From positions 724,497-788,496 of the forward strand of contig CAUYUJ010018704.1 of assembly GCA_963575745.1 (NCBI GenBank): a stretch of DNA of 64,000 nt. The letters run 5' to 3'. Position 1 is the stretch's first letter. Each line of letters starts with the position of its first letter. Shown here piece after piece: positions 29,721-40,735 of the stretch. The stretch comes from Prorocentrum cordatum. Taxonomy: Eukaryota > Sar > Dinophyceae > Prorocentrales > Prorocentraceae. The notes under the pieces were generated by a model that worked only from the letters and a program-made list of their open reading frames with translations, ran no database searches and was not told the origin of the DNA. Position numbers and translations under genes: made by a program.

Positions 29721-32700
29721 TCATCCACTAAGTAGCCAACCGGTTACCAGGATGCGACACTGAAAGGGCGAAGGAGATGGAGGGGAAGGATGAGAAGGAG
29801 GAGGGAAAGGAGGAGACGGAGGAGACGGAGGGGAAGAGGAAGGAATGAGAGGACGTAGAAGGCATTGTAGGAGATATGTTTTTGAAGTTTGAGGTTCAGG
29901 AGGGGGAGCGAGAGTCAAGGATGATCGAGGGAAGAGGACGAAAAGGAGGATGAGGAGTCGAGTCGTAATGTTTTGGTTCAAGCCCACGACCTCGATAGCG
30001 GCTTTGTCCGCCTCCACGATCAGGGCAACGACCATGTGGGGCGTGCCCTTGGTATGCGCATTGATGCGCTTCCTCAAGAACTCAATGTAAGAATCGACGA
30101 TTGTCCACCGGGCGCCAGGTAGCGCAGCAGTACAGCGCACCACATCCATCAAAGTAGTTTTGTTGGTTTTGAAAGCGTCAGATGCCCAGATGACGCGGGG
30201 AATCCGAGATATGTTTTTGTATTTGAGAATCGGCCCATCGTGTCCAAGGTAGGCGCGACGGTCACAGAGGAATCCACCTCGGAAGATTGCGGCCCACTTC
30301 GCCTGCAACGGCAGGCGAATGACGTCCTTCCCAACGTGTACGAGAGCATCTCGGCACGTTCCTGCAGCAGTCATGTTCAGTTCGCGGCGACGTATATGCA
30401 ACAGTCGGAGGATTTGGTCATCCTCACCTGGCTCCAGGTGAAAGAATACAGACAGGCCACGAAACTGTGCAAGGTCGAACGCCTTGACATCCCTGGCCGC
30501 GTCTCGTCTCTTGTAGGTGGCGGCTCGGTCTTTTGCATTCTGCGCGTGTCTCAGTGCAAGGGCTGCAGCCGCTGCTTTCACTTCATCTGTACCTTCGCTG
30601 GGGAGCAGCAGACCCCGTAAGTAAGCATTGTTTCGGGATTCATGCACGCGTGTCTCTTGTAGGCTAACTTCTCGCAATGCTTCGTCCGTGAGCGGGACGG
30701 CTGGTGGTTCGGAGTTCGTTGTTGCAGATGCAGTCGCAGTTGCCACGGCAGTGCGTCGACGTTTCACGAAAGCGTTCTCGGTGTTCGTCTTCAGTGCACC
30801 CCTTTTTGGTTGTCTCACTGCGTGGGCTTTTCTGGGGGCGCCGTACGCGCGATCCCAAATGCGCCTAGCCAAATCCAAGATGTCAGTTTGTTCCCCAGGA
30901 TGGTTGTCTCTGTACAAGATCATATCGTTTTCCTCTGATTCCTCCCCTTGAGAACTCCGTCGCGCCCCGTGATCCCTGTCGTAGCAAGTGAATGTCTGCT
31001 CTATGCCGCTGGTCGACGGTGCGTACGTGGCATACCTATGCGGGGGAGGAAAAGCGTGGAAGGAGGAGACGGAGGTAAGCTTTAGAGGAGGAGAGGGAGG
31101 ATGAGTGATGTTGCAATCCCCAGCGTCACCTATAAAGAATATGTTTAAGTGCGGCTGCAGGGTGGGTATCCCGCATGGACTTCCTGTACTGCGTATGAGT
31201 CAAGGCAACCTTCCACGCCCCCAAATTGCTCAGTTCTGGGTTATTCCGTCGAGCTTCCCGGGCCAACTCTAGATGATCAGCACGTTCTTTCTCGAACGTC
31301 GCTGCGTCAACCCCAAACACGTGTGCAAGACCGGCTAGACCAAAATTCTCTTGGGCTTGATCGACATTTTCATGATGGACACCTTCAGGCGTATCATTGG
31401 TGATATTGAAGCAGTTGAAAGACATGAGAACATCAAAATCTGGAAATTCTGCAGCGCACACTTTTTCCGCAAGCACAACCCACCTCTGCATCTCCCTCAG
31501 GCATTTGTCCACAATGGCATCAGGAATCCCATGATTTGAGCCCAGTGGCCAAGTCTCCTTGCCAACGTGTATCATACGAGTGCGTCTCATTAACATCATG
31601 GCGTGTTTGGTATACCCTGGAAGTCTTAGACACCCCCGGTCATTGAATAAATGCTTTATGTGTCTCAAAAATCGGCCAACCTCGAACGGCATGCGCGCGG
31701 TGTCCAACCCTTCCACGTCCAAGAAGCGGATGAGCGAGGCCCCCTCGTCCCCAGCGTCTGGGATTGGTCTTTACAGGTGCCAAGAGCAATTCTGCCCACA
31801 AGGGGCGGCATGCCAGACGACCCACCTGAGGGGCAAGTCTCTAACCCCGCATCCGTATTCACTAATCAGACATGACACTTTTATAGCGACAAGCAAACAT
31901 GTTGGATGGGTGGGTCGGCGGGCGGTGGTGGTGGTGGCAGCAGGTTATGTGGATGCGTGTCCGTGTAAGATTTATTTCTTTTGTAGCGATGGTGTCATTT
32001 TCAATTGTGGATGTAGCCGTAGCCTAGTGTGAACTCAAAGAACTAGATGAAAACATGCAAACCCTGAGACCGGCGCACGCGGAGCGCCGCGGCGCGCGCG
32101 CATGATCAGTTTGTGTGCGTTTTCTTGTGCACGCACGAAGTTAGTTCCAAAAAAAATGATGGGCCCACGAACCCCGAAGGGATATAGAACTGCATGCATG
32201 GAAGCGTTTTCACGACACCGCATTGGGCGACGGGCACTTCCACGAGACACCCCGCAACATTCCACGAGACACGGGCGACTGTTTTCAACTTCTTCCTGGA
32301 AACATTCCACGAGACACCCCGCGAAACAGTCCACGAAGACACCCCGCGAAACATTCCACGACGACAGGCAACCACTCAACCAAGGCGGAGTGGTCGTGCT
32401 GGGGAGTGGTCGTGCTGGGGTGTGGTCGTGCTGGGGGTGGTCGTGCTGCGGGGTGGTCGAGCTGGGGGGGTAGTCGTGCTGGGGGGTGGTCGTGCTGGGG
32501 CGTGGTCGTGCTGGGGCGTGGTCGTGCGGGGGCGTGGTCGTACTGGGGTGTGGTCGCGATGTGGTGAGGTCGTGCTGGGGCGCGGTCAACACACGCAACG
32601 ACGAGGAGCAGGTCAACGCACGCAACGACGCGAACGCAACTCATCAAACACACAGCGGCGACGACAGGCAACCACTCAACCAAGGCGGTCCCAGCTACTC

Positions 32701-35700
32701 GCGACGCACAATAGGACAACCACGAGGAACCGCGTAATGCACGCAACGACACGGGCTCCACTCATCAAACGCATTGGGAGTACGCGCCTGCTTTGGTTGA
32801 GTGGTTGCCTGTCGTCGCCCTTTGTTGGGGTGCGACGGTTTCCCCAGCCGTCCACATATCTGGGGCGGCTAGATCCCTCAAGTTCTACAAAACAAGCGTT
32901 TCGCTCGAGACATCCTCGGCAACTCTGCGGAGCAAGCGTTTCGCTCGAGACATCCTCAACACGCGAAAGAGCGGCCCGCACCCTGTGATTTATTGATCGG
33001 GATTTCAGAAACAAGCGTTTCGCCTGAGACATCCTCAAATTTTTATCCGCCGGCCCACCTCGACCTGGATATTTATTAGGGAAATCATCCGCCGGCCCAC
33101 CTCAGTTGAGGCACCAGGGGCAGATTACCATCCTAGTATCCTTTAAAGAGAAGCCTGGGCCTAAGCCCTTTCCGGGAATTTCTTGTGAAAACCCAATGTA
33201 AAAAAGGTCATTCATTCTCTCGATGCAAGCAATCAGATGAACTTATCTAGAAGCGCATAAAAACCAAACGAGCACCACGCTCGCTTGCTCGTTTGGATTT
33301 GTTTGCGTTTCCATGTATCATACGTCAAGCCAAAACCAAAGCCAAGTTGGGAAAACCCAAGTTAAAATCTCACGATTTGGATGTTTGAAGCGATCACATG
33401 AACGTGCAATACATGAAAACACACATTGATGAGCACGCGCTCGCGCGCTCGTTCTTCTTAGGGTTTGAATGCGGTCTCATACCCCCGTAAGATAAAACTA
33501 ATCATTCTCTGGATGTAAGAGGCGAGCATATAGACGCAGATCAAATGAAAAACCATACAAAGCCCACAGACGCCCACGCGAACGCGCGCGCGCGGGTGAC
33601 CTGCCCACCCGCGCGCGCGCTCGCTCGGTTGTTGTTTTGTACGCATTTTCATATATTAGACGTTTATATACTCGCCTCTTGCATCCAGAGAATGAATTTT
33701 TACATTTGGTTTTCACAATTCGTTTTTCGAGTTTCCATCGTGGCGCGCGATGGAACAAATCTCTCTTAAAGCAACGGTGTGAACTCGAGAAACGAATTGT
33801 GAAAACCCAATGTAAAAAATCATTCTCTGGATGCAAGATGCGAGCATATGAACATAAAATAAATGAAAACGCATACAAAACGAAAGGCGAGCAAGCGCGC
33901 GCGCGGGTGACCGGGTCACCCGCCGCGCGCGCGCGCGCGCTCCTCTCACCGTTCGTTTTGAATGGTTGTTTTATATACTATACGTTTATATGCGTGCATG
34001 TTGCATCCAGATAATATTTATTTGCATTGGGTTTTCATAATTCGATGTTCGACATTACGCCGTGGCGCGTGATGGCAAATTGTTTGTTAAATGCGCGATG
34101 TTAACTCGAAGAACGAGTTGTGAAAACCCAATGTAAAAATTCATTCTCTGGATGCAAGATGCTAGCATATGAATTTTGAATCTTTGGAAGCGCATGCAAA
34201 ACAAACAACGGTGAGGGGAGGGCGCGCGCGCGCGGCGGGTGACCTGGTCACCCGCGCGCGCGCGCGTTCGCTCGCCTTTTGTTTTGCTTGCGTTTTCATA
34301 TATTCTACATTTACATGCTCGCATCTTGCATCCAGAGAATGAATTTTTACATTAGGTTTTCACAATTCGTTTTTCGAGTTAACACCGCGGCGCGCGATGA
34401 CTTTTTTGTGTACAAGGCGCGATGTGAACTCGAGAAACGAATTCTGAGTACCTACTATAAATATTCATTCTCTGGATGCAACATGTAAGTCTATAAACGC
34501 ATCGTATATGAAAGTGCACAAACAAACAAAAAAAAACGCGAGCGAGCGCGCGCGCGCGGGTGACCAGGCCACCCGTCGCGCGCGCGCGTTCCTTTATTTT
34601 TTGTGTTGTACGCATTTTAATACACTATACGTTTATATGCGTGCATGTTGCATCCAGAGAATGAATATTTGCATTGGGTTTGTCACAAGTCGTTTTTGAT
34701 TGAACATCGCGGCGTACGGTGAGACACATCGTTTCGAAGTGACAGCGCGCGTGCGTCCCGTAGTAGTAACATGAGAGTGCTGTACTTTCCGTACAAGAAG
34801 CTGTTGTTTGGGACCTTGTGGATCGTAGAACGTGGCATTGCACCCAACTCGGATCGGAGGAGTGGCAGTAGTCTTGGTAGAAATGGAAGTTACGGGCGCA
34901 GTGGCAATATCATTTGATTGAACGCAAAATAATTGCAAAAGCGTTGTCGCAGTGAGACTTGTCTCATCCAGTGCGCAAAAAATTAAAAAGATGCTCGGCG
35001 CCACGGCAAGAAACGTTGTAACCGAAAATATGCGGCGCTAAGACAAGACCTTATGTTTTCACTTGGGTTGGGATTTGTAAACCCAATATGCGCGGCTACA
35101 TTTTGAGTCACAGGCCAATGTATATGCCAGAAGATGTGACAGCGAGTCTCCGCGGCACCAGGGAGAGAGCGTCAATTTGAGTTGCGGACCCCTTCCATCC
35201 GCTGAGCTTTTTGAGATGTTGACAGCGAGTGTGCGCGACGCCAAGGCGAGATCTTGCGTTAGAAATAATGTTCGGATGCGTCTCAAGCAAAACGCCTAGC
35301 CCGCCAAAGCCAAGCCCCGGCGTCAGACGAGGGGGAGGATGAGGAGGAAGAGAAATTAGAGAGGGTGGAGGGATCAGGAGGAGGAGGGGGAAGAGGAGGA
35401 GGAGGAGGCAGGCCTCAGGACCAGGAGGATACTGTTAGGAGCGCCCGACCTCCCACGCCGACCGCAGCCGCAGTCAATCGGCATTGCAGTCGCCGCCGTC
35501 GTCGTCGTCGACGTCGTCGTCATCAACGCCGACGGCGACGTCGGCGTCGTCGTCGCCTTGGTCGTCCCAGATCTTCTCCCTGCCCTCTTTCCGTCGTCGT
35601 CGGTGCCCCGAGTCTGACGGCGCTAATCGTGTCAAAGCCGCTGCTGCCCCCGTTCCATCTCGAGTGGGAGGGGCGAGGAAGCAAACTCGAATCGTATGAA

Positions 35701-37979
35701 ATGCCGCCAATGGAGGGCCAGGATACGGACTTGCACGCAGAGGGCCGCGGCAAAACGAGCGAGATTGCGGGGGTGGGGGAGGGCGGATTTCAAAGGCCTG
35801 AAATCTGACAGTCTCTGGGGATCAGGGGTCTCTGACAGGGCGCGTTTCCGTTTTGCCGCCATCCCCCCGGTGTCACATACCTTTATCTCTAGTTATCTTC
35901 ATGCCCCTCCGTTCCATATTTGCAGGGCCCCTCATGATATGTCTCCGCCCTCTGCTCTCATCCTCCTCGAGACAAATAAAAAGAAACAGCGCAGTCCTGC
36001 AAGCATAGCAACCTGCAGTACGACTTCTGGAGTCAAGAACTTCAGAAACAAATAAGCCCTCTTGCCCATCTTCTCGGAACGCCGATCTTGAGCAATTCGC
36101 TGTGCCACTGCCAGAACTGCGTCTAGGTGAAGGGTGAAACGCGCCATGGGTTTCTGAATCGAATCAAACCGATGTGCTGCAAAGTGTAATCCAGTCGCGT
36201 CCCCTCCTGAACGATCCTGTTGAAGTTTGATCGCTGCTCGTAGCCACGATGAGAACGTGTCAGAGTTATCGATTGTTTTTACAATGCTCCCGCTGTGATG
36301 AAAAACCATATCTAGCATAACCTTTATGCGGTTGCTCCCCTGGCACCATGGTCTCGATAGTATTCGACGTGCTGCGTGGGCTCTATCTTTGGTGATCACT
36401 TTCACATTGGGCATCAGAAGGGGTTCATCTTTCCTGGAAATATCAAGTTGAGACCCGCCGCACAATTGAGCCAGAGCAATTTGTTCGTTCCCTGCCCCAT
36501 CTGCAGCCAGAAGTTCAGTCCGGGTGCGGATCGCGTCGACGGTCTCTTTGATGGGCTCCTGGGTGCGGGTCAGGTTTACTAGATCATCCAGCAGCGAACA
36601 ACTGATAGTCAGGGGCACAGGGGTATCAAGGAGGAAGAGCAGCAGCACAAGAAGGTGGAGGGGGAGGAGGAGGAGGAAGAGGAAGACTGACGCAGATTGG
36701 AGGAAGACGGATGTGACCCATCATATCAGTTGTTATTGCTCTTCCACTGGTGGGTTGGTTGGTTGGGAGGAGGGAGGCAGAGGCGAAGGAGGGCAAGAAG
36801 GAGGCGGAGGGGGGAGGAGGGCGAGAGCGATGAGGAGTCGGAGGAGGAGGGAGGCAGAGGCGGATGGCAGGAGGCGAAGGAGGAGGTGGAAGAGGAGGAG
36901 GAGGAGGAGGGAGTAAGTCCTCCTCCTTCTCCTCCTCCCTTCCTTCTCCACCTCCTCCTCCTGCTCTTCCTCCTCCTCCTCCCCCCCCCCTCCTTCTCCT
37001 CCTCCTCCTCCTCCTCCTCCTCCTCCTCCCCGCCCCTCCTCCTCCTCCCTCGATTTCTCTTCCTTTTCCTTCTCCTCCTCCTCCTCTTCCTCCTCCCCTT
37101 CCTCCTCCCCCCCCTCCCTTTCAACGTCCTCCGCTGGCGGTCCTCGCTGAGGGGTCTTCTCAAGCCGTGCCGATTCAAAGCAGCACCTGGGGTAGCGAAG
37201 CGGTCGATGACCCTCTCGAAGTCGGCGACGATGGCTCTATTGTCACTTGCCGCAGTCTTGCCACGGGCTTGCTGTTGCGTTTGGCCGAGCACTCCAGATC
37301 TCACAGTTAAGTCAGGCGCCACAGCGCGGTAACGAATCAATAAGCGACCAGCTCTCCCATCACTATAGAGTGAAATACACACTGAACGTTTCAGGAAGCC
37401 TCTCGCAAGTACCCTCTTCGCCTCGGCGAGGCAGGACCTCATCTGGTGATGCTTGTGGTAAGAATATTCGGAGCCAGCTGCAGTGCCACCACCCTTCCAT
37501 GCTTTCAGGAAATCTTCTGAACTTGGGGCGGCGAGAGGTACCTCCACAGGTTTGCCCAGCATCGCAGCAACGGCGCGAACATGCGCAGGGGAAGTGTGAT
37601 GCTTGTCGAACACGTTGGTACGAATGGCTTGGACGGAGCCTCGACCCAGAGGCGAATTGATACCAGCAGCCGAGCAGACAGTACAACTTACACCCCATCC
37701 AGACTTGTTGTGTCGCCCCTCCAGCCACGACGACGAGCACTTAGAGTCCCCGGGGTCGACGGGCCAACGACGCGCGGCATCCCAGAATCGCGACAGCCAC
37801 ATAAATCTGCAACGTGAGCACGCTTGAAACTCAAGCAAAGACTTCCCGTGGGATGCGACATGGCTCCTAGCCTCCACTGTAGGTTCAGACAGCAGCATTA
37901 TGCGCATGCGCCGGGCCAGGCGCCCGATGGAGACTGGATGGCCATAGGGGGCGCACGAGGAAGTAGACGAGTCCTTCAT
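29721..37979 (-). CDS. Long multi-exon unknown gene with GA-AG intron and relict leader at its start codon
   Basis: Start ATG at 37979 fused to a spliced-leader-like sequence. Exon 1 (37979 to about 37180) holds a Cys/His block (GWGVSCTVCSAAG ... HHTSPAHVRA), SVCISLYSDGRAGRLLIRYR and IVADFERVIDRFATP. The next exon (about 36580-35997) has LLDDLVNLTRTQEPIKETVD, TKDRAHAARRILSRPW, VFHHSGSIVKTIDNSDTFSS and FLKFLTPEVVLQVAMLA. The join between them is one base off in frame. The next intron is 4239 nt (35996-31758), GA-AG: CTTGCAG|GACTGC ... TCCCAG|ACGCTG. It restores an exact frame (MLADAGDEGASLIRFLDVEG). Exon 31757-31130 (DTARMPFEVGRFLRHIKHLF, LPGYTKHAMMLM, DFDVLMSFNCFNI). Intron 31129-31036 (94 nt, GT-AG, in frame). 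Final large exon 31035 to about 29960 (YATYAPSTSGIEQTFTCYDR ... GARWTIVDSYIEFLRKRI). The 3' end may include a short exon after CCCTTTCAG near 29760. I recall similar multi-copy dinoflagellate proteins; the function is unknown and a transposon origin is possible. Confidence 0.6.
32150..33178. repeat. ~1-kb dispersed repeat, copy 2
   Basis: Same order of parts as the copy at 24017-25058: GATGGGCCCACGAACC start, CACGAGACACCCCGC units, GGTCGTGCTGGGG minisatellite (32390-32580), the 32-bp inverted pair at about 32658-32689 and 32789-32820, CAAGCGTTTCGCTCGAGACA repeats, CCGCCGGCCCACCTC pair, CCCTTTCCGGGAA end. It lies inside the 4.2-kb intron of the minus-strand gene. Confidence 0.85.
33187..34710. 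repeat. Palindromic satellite, ~320-bp period with two dyads per unit
   Basis: GGGTGACCNGGTCACCC dyads inside CGCGCG runs lie at 33594-33610, 33905-33921, 34237-34253 and 34558-34574 (spacing 311, 332, 321). Between them a ~60-bp arm alternates orientation. Forward form GTGAAAACCCAATGTAAAAA then TTCATTCTCTGGATGCAAGA near 33187, 33802, 34122 and 34450; reverse form TCTTGCATCCAGAGAATGAA then TTTACATTGGGTTTTCAC near 33678, 34006, 34328 and 34646. Adjacent reverse and forward arms face each other across GGCGCGCGATG-type centres. First and last units are more diverged. Open frames (about 75-125 codons) are repeats of the palindrome, not genes. Confidence 0.85.
35365..35870. other. Open, strand-ambiguous segment within the 4.2-kb intron
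   Basis: A CGT/GTC-rich core (35495-35600) is followed by 250 bp that is open on both strands: plus LEWEGRGSKLESYEMPPMEG, minus LSDFRPLKSALPHPRNLARF. Neither has recognisable domains or convincing splice sites, so no gene is called. Upstream (34710-35300) is AT-richer DNA with no supportable feature. Confidence 0.3.
36640..37110. repeat. GGA tract meeting CCT tract (inverted low complexity)
   Basis: GGA-rich DNA (36650-36915) switches to CCT-rich DNA (36917-37110), so the two halves can pair in a long imperfect hairpin. It falls in the first large intron of the minus-strand gene spanning 29.7-38.0 kb. Confidence 0.8.
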
Positions 37980-37994
37980 TGAGCCAAAATGGCT
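37979..37994 (-). promoter_or_regulatory. Relict spliced-leader sequence joined to the start codon
   Basis: Minus strand reads CGGACAGCCATTTTGGCTCA then ATGAAGGAC. The 16 nt AGCCATTTTGGCTCAA match the 3' part of the dinoflagellate spliced leader (…GTAGCCATTTTGGCTCAAG) exactly, and the final A is the A of the ATG that opens the long gene. An AG precedes CCATTTTGG, as expected if a new leader is trans-spliced there. Confidence 0.75.
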
Positions 37995-37999
37995 GTCCG

Positions 38000-38960
38000 G
38001 GTGGATGGTGACGACAAGGAAGCTGCCTCATGCCATTGGATGGGAAAAGAAGGAGGGAGGAGGAGGAGATAGAGGAGCAGAATGATGAGGAGGACGAGGG
38101 AGGAGGAGGGATAGAGGAGGGGGTGGGGAGGGGAGGAGGGAAGTGAAATTTGAATTGGCAACTGGGACACGTAGGCATTTCCTCAAGTATCGACGGTGCG
38201 AGTTCGTCGCCTCCTTTGTCTCACTTCGGCCCCGCGCTGGAACCAGTGGAATTTTCAAGGAAGCGGGGGGTCAGGAGGGGCGAATCCAGGATCGGGGATC
38301 AGGGGGCCAGCCAGGGGGCCCAGGAGGTGCACTGCGCGCGAGCACGGGCCTGAGAGAGCAACCTCGGGCAGAGCGGGCAGGGTCGGACCAACAACCTCGT
38401 TCTTTTCTCATCTCTCCTTCCTCTCCCACCTCATCCTCCTCCTCCCCCTGCTTCCTCGTCTGTCTCCCCCCTTCCATCCCTCCTCCCCTCCTCTGGTCCC
38501 CCCTCCTACCTTTCGTGTTTTTTTTCCCCATGCCCGTCGTCGGATTTCTTCTCCCGCCAGCCTCTTCGACTCCTACTCCAACTCCTAATTGCTTTGTCGT
38601 GCCCTGAAGTCGAACCTGCCGCTCGCGGCCAGAGAAATGCGCCGATACATTTCCAGTCAGGCCGTGCCAGTTGACACTGGATGGGGGCGCAAGCCAGCGC
38701 GGACAGCCTCACTCCCTTCACCTTCCCACCTCCACTTCCACCCCTTTTCCTCCTCCTCCTCCTCCTACTCCTACTCCCCCTCCTCCTCCTCCTCCTCCTC
38801 CTCCTCCCTCCTTCTCGCCAAAGAGGGCTCAAATCGTTGCCCACGTGGAACGAGGCAAGACGATTGTCAATCTCGCCGCGGTCGAGATTCGACGCAGCTA
38901 GGCCAACAGTATTGATTGAGCAGGCGAATTAGGATAGATTCCCAGCTGCGTGAAACAACA
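38000..38960. other. Stretch without a supportable gene
   Basis: Holds GGA-rich (38050-38140) and CCT-rich (38400-38530, 38730-38815) tracts. Short plus-strand segments such as SNLPLAAREMRRYISSQAVP (about 38612-38671) read reasonably, but I found no splice sites or partners, so nothing is called. Confidence 0.4.
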
Positions 38961-38973
38961 ACGGGCAATGGTC

Positions 38974-39591
38974 CTACGGCTGCGAGGTCGGCATGGCGAC
39001 CTCTATCTCGTACTTCATAGTGAAGGTAGCATGGTCTGGAACCTTGCCGTCCTTGAAAGAGTCGGCAATCATCATCTGGAAACCGGCTCTGAAATGGTCT
39101 GGGATAGAATTAACGTCGTCGTAGATGTTGGTGCGGCTGAAGTTTTTCTTCCGTGCGACTGCGAGTGGCTGGTTGGCTGGAGCTGCCCGTTTTTTCCCCT
39201 GAGCGTCGACGATATCCCTTGGAAGACTTCCATCTGCCAGCAGCGAGTCAGCATAGGGCCCCTCCATCTCAATCTGCCTCGGCCGCGGCGGAATAGCTTT
39301 TTTCGGGACCACCTTCGGCAACCACCCTGACGGCCCTGGCATCTCCGGAGACGACATTGACTTTGCCGCTGGTGCCGCGGCCTGTTGATTTGATGATGAT
39401 GCCGATGGTGGTGGGAGAGCCGCCGCTGGCACAGGTTCTGGCACTTGCGATTCAATCACGATTACATCATCTGTAGGAGCAACAGCTGTAGGAAACATAG
39501 GCCCAGGACTGTCGTCTGGCTGCGTGCCCCCACCATCGCCGAACTCTGGCTCCCATTCCTGCAGCGCGGCGTCCCAGCATTGCGTTGTCAT
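38974..39591 (-). CDS. Unknown 205-aa protein
   Basis: Start ATG at 39591, 14 nt after a possible trans-splice acceptor (CAGCTTGTTCCAAG). Stop at 38976-38974. The first half is acidic and low-complexity (WEPEFGDGGGTQPDDSPGP, VIVIESQVPEPVP, Ala/Pro/Ser stretches). The second half is more ordered (PSGWLPKVVPKKAIPPRPRQ, EMEGPYADSLLADGSLPRDI, YDDVNSIPDHFRAGFQMMIA, DSFKDGKVPDHATFTMKYEI). An upstream in-frame extension would add a hydrophobic segment (CIVVSMIVIFMLEWLCVLI), but the acceptor argues for the shorter form. No domain is recognised. The second TTAGC element lies about 370 bp upstream. Confidence 0.6.
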   Translation of the reverse strand: MTTQCWDAALQEWEPEFGDGGGTQPDDSPGPMFPTAVAPTDDVIVIESQVPEPVPAAALPPPSASSSNQQAAAPAAKSMSSPEMPGPSGWLPKVVPKKAIPPRPRQIEMEGPYADSLLADGSLPRDIVDAQGKKRAAPANQPLAVARKKNFSRTNIYDDVNSIPDHFRAGFQMMIADSFKDGKVPDHATFTMKYEIEVAMPTSQP

Positions 39592-39957
39592 TGCAGGCCA
39601 GTGCCTTGGAACAAGCTGAGGTACCGGAATGAGAACGCACAACCATTCGAGCATGAAGATGACAATCATGCTAACGACAATGCAGCGAGACTCACAAACT
39701 ACGCCATATCCACATGCGCAATGTGCTTTTGATGTGCGTACGTGCTCTGACTGGCTGTGTATGCGGGTACTTCGAGTACATGGTTTGCGCAAGTGTGTTG
39801 GTGGCGCGTTGTGCTCCTTACTCCTCCTTCTCCTTCTCCTCCTCCGCCTTCTCCTCCTTTCCCGTCTCTTCCTCCTCCTCGTTTTTCCCCAGGTATTCGT
39901 TGCTCCCCCTTCTCCTCCTCCCTGATTATCTGACCCTGTTCCGAAGTATCTTTATCC

Positions 39958-40554
39958 CCTACCTAGGCTCTACCTGGAAGGGTTCTTACTCTGTTTGCTT
40001 AAAGGGGCCGGGCAGTGTAAATCGCCCCGGGCGGTTCCCCCGGTCCTCTGGAGCGGTTCCTCCAGTTGCGCCCCCTAGCTTTAGCTTCAATTTTAGCTTT
40101 AGCTTTAGCTTTAGCTTAGCTTTAGCTTGGCTTTAGCTTAGCTGTAGCTTAGCTTTAGCTTAGCTTTAGCATGGCTTTAGCTTAGCTTTAGCTTGGCTTT
40201 AGTTTAGCTTTAGCTTGACTTTATCTTAGCTTTAGCTTAGCTTTAGCTTAACTTTAGCTTAACGTTATTTTAGATTTAGCTTAGCTTTAGCTTCGCTTTA
40301 ACTTATATTTAGCTTTAGCTTAGCTTTAGCTTAGCTTTAGCTTAGTTGTTGCTGAGCTTTAACTTAGATGTAGCTTCGCTTTAGCTTAACTTTAGCTTAG
40401 CTTTAGCTCAGCTTTAGCTTATCTTTAGCTTCGCTGTAGCTTAGCTGTACAGCTTAACTTTAGCTCAGCTGTAGCTTAGCTGTAGCTTAGCTTTAGCTTA
40501 GCTGTACCGTTAATACTAATGTTGCTTTCCTAGGGGCTCCAACTCCTAGGTAGG
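39958..40554. mobile_element. TTAGC element, copy 2
   Basis: CCTACCTAGG at 39958-39967 and CCTAGGTAGG at 40545-40554, with the same left segment (GGGTTCTTACTCTGTTTGCT, TAAAGGGGCCGGGCAGTG) and right segment (GCTCCAACTCCTAGGTAGGG, TCGCACTGGGATAAT) as the copy at 21546-22121. The TTTAGC/TTAGC core (40077-40505) is similar in length but differs in repeat order. Non-coding. Confidence 0.8.
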
Positions 40555-40679
40555 GTCGCACTGGGATAATGTCATATCCTCTTATATATATTTAGAATGT
40601 GTATATACACGCGTGCATAAACGCGAATGCGCATAAATGCATGGCACGGCAGTCGGAGGAAAAGAGAGGCGCAGTGGGG

Positions 40680-40735
40680 AGGGGTGGAAGGAGGACGCCA
40701 AGCACCCAAGCACCCTGCTACGTCTAGGTAAGAAG
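40680..40735 (+). repeat. Short dispersed repeat, copy 2
   Basis: AAGCACCCAAGCACCCTGCT then ACGTCTAGGTAAG, identical over 30-plus bases to the minus strand at 16178-16225. Upstream (40575-40680) both copies share a TATATA-, ACGCG- and GCGCATA-containing stretch followed by a GGAAGG-rich stretch. Confidence 0.6.

Noticed and set aside
33458-34843. Several 60-125 codon frames in the palindromic satellite
   Set aside because: They recur on both strands as translations of the repeat, and none has independent support.
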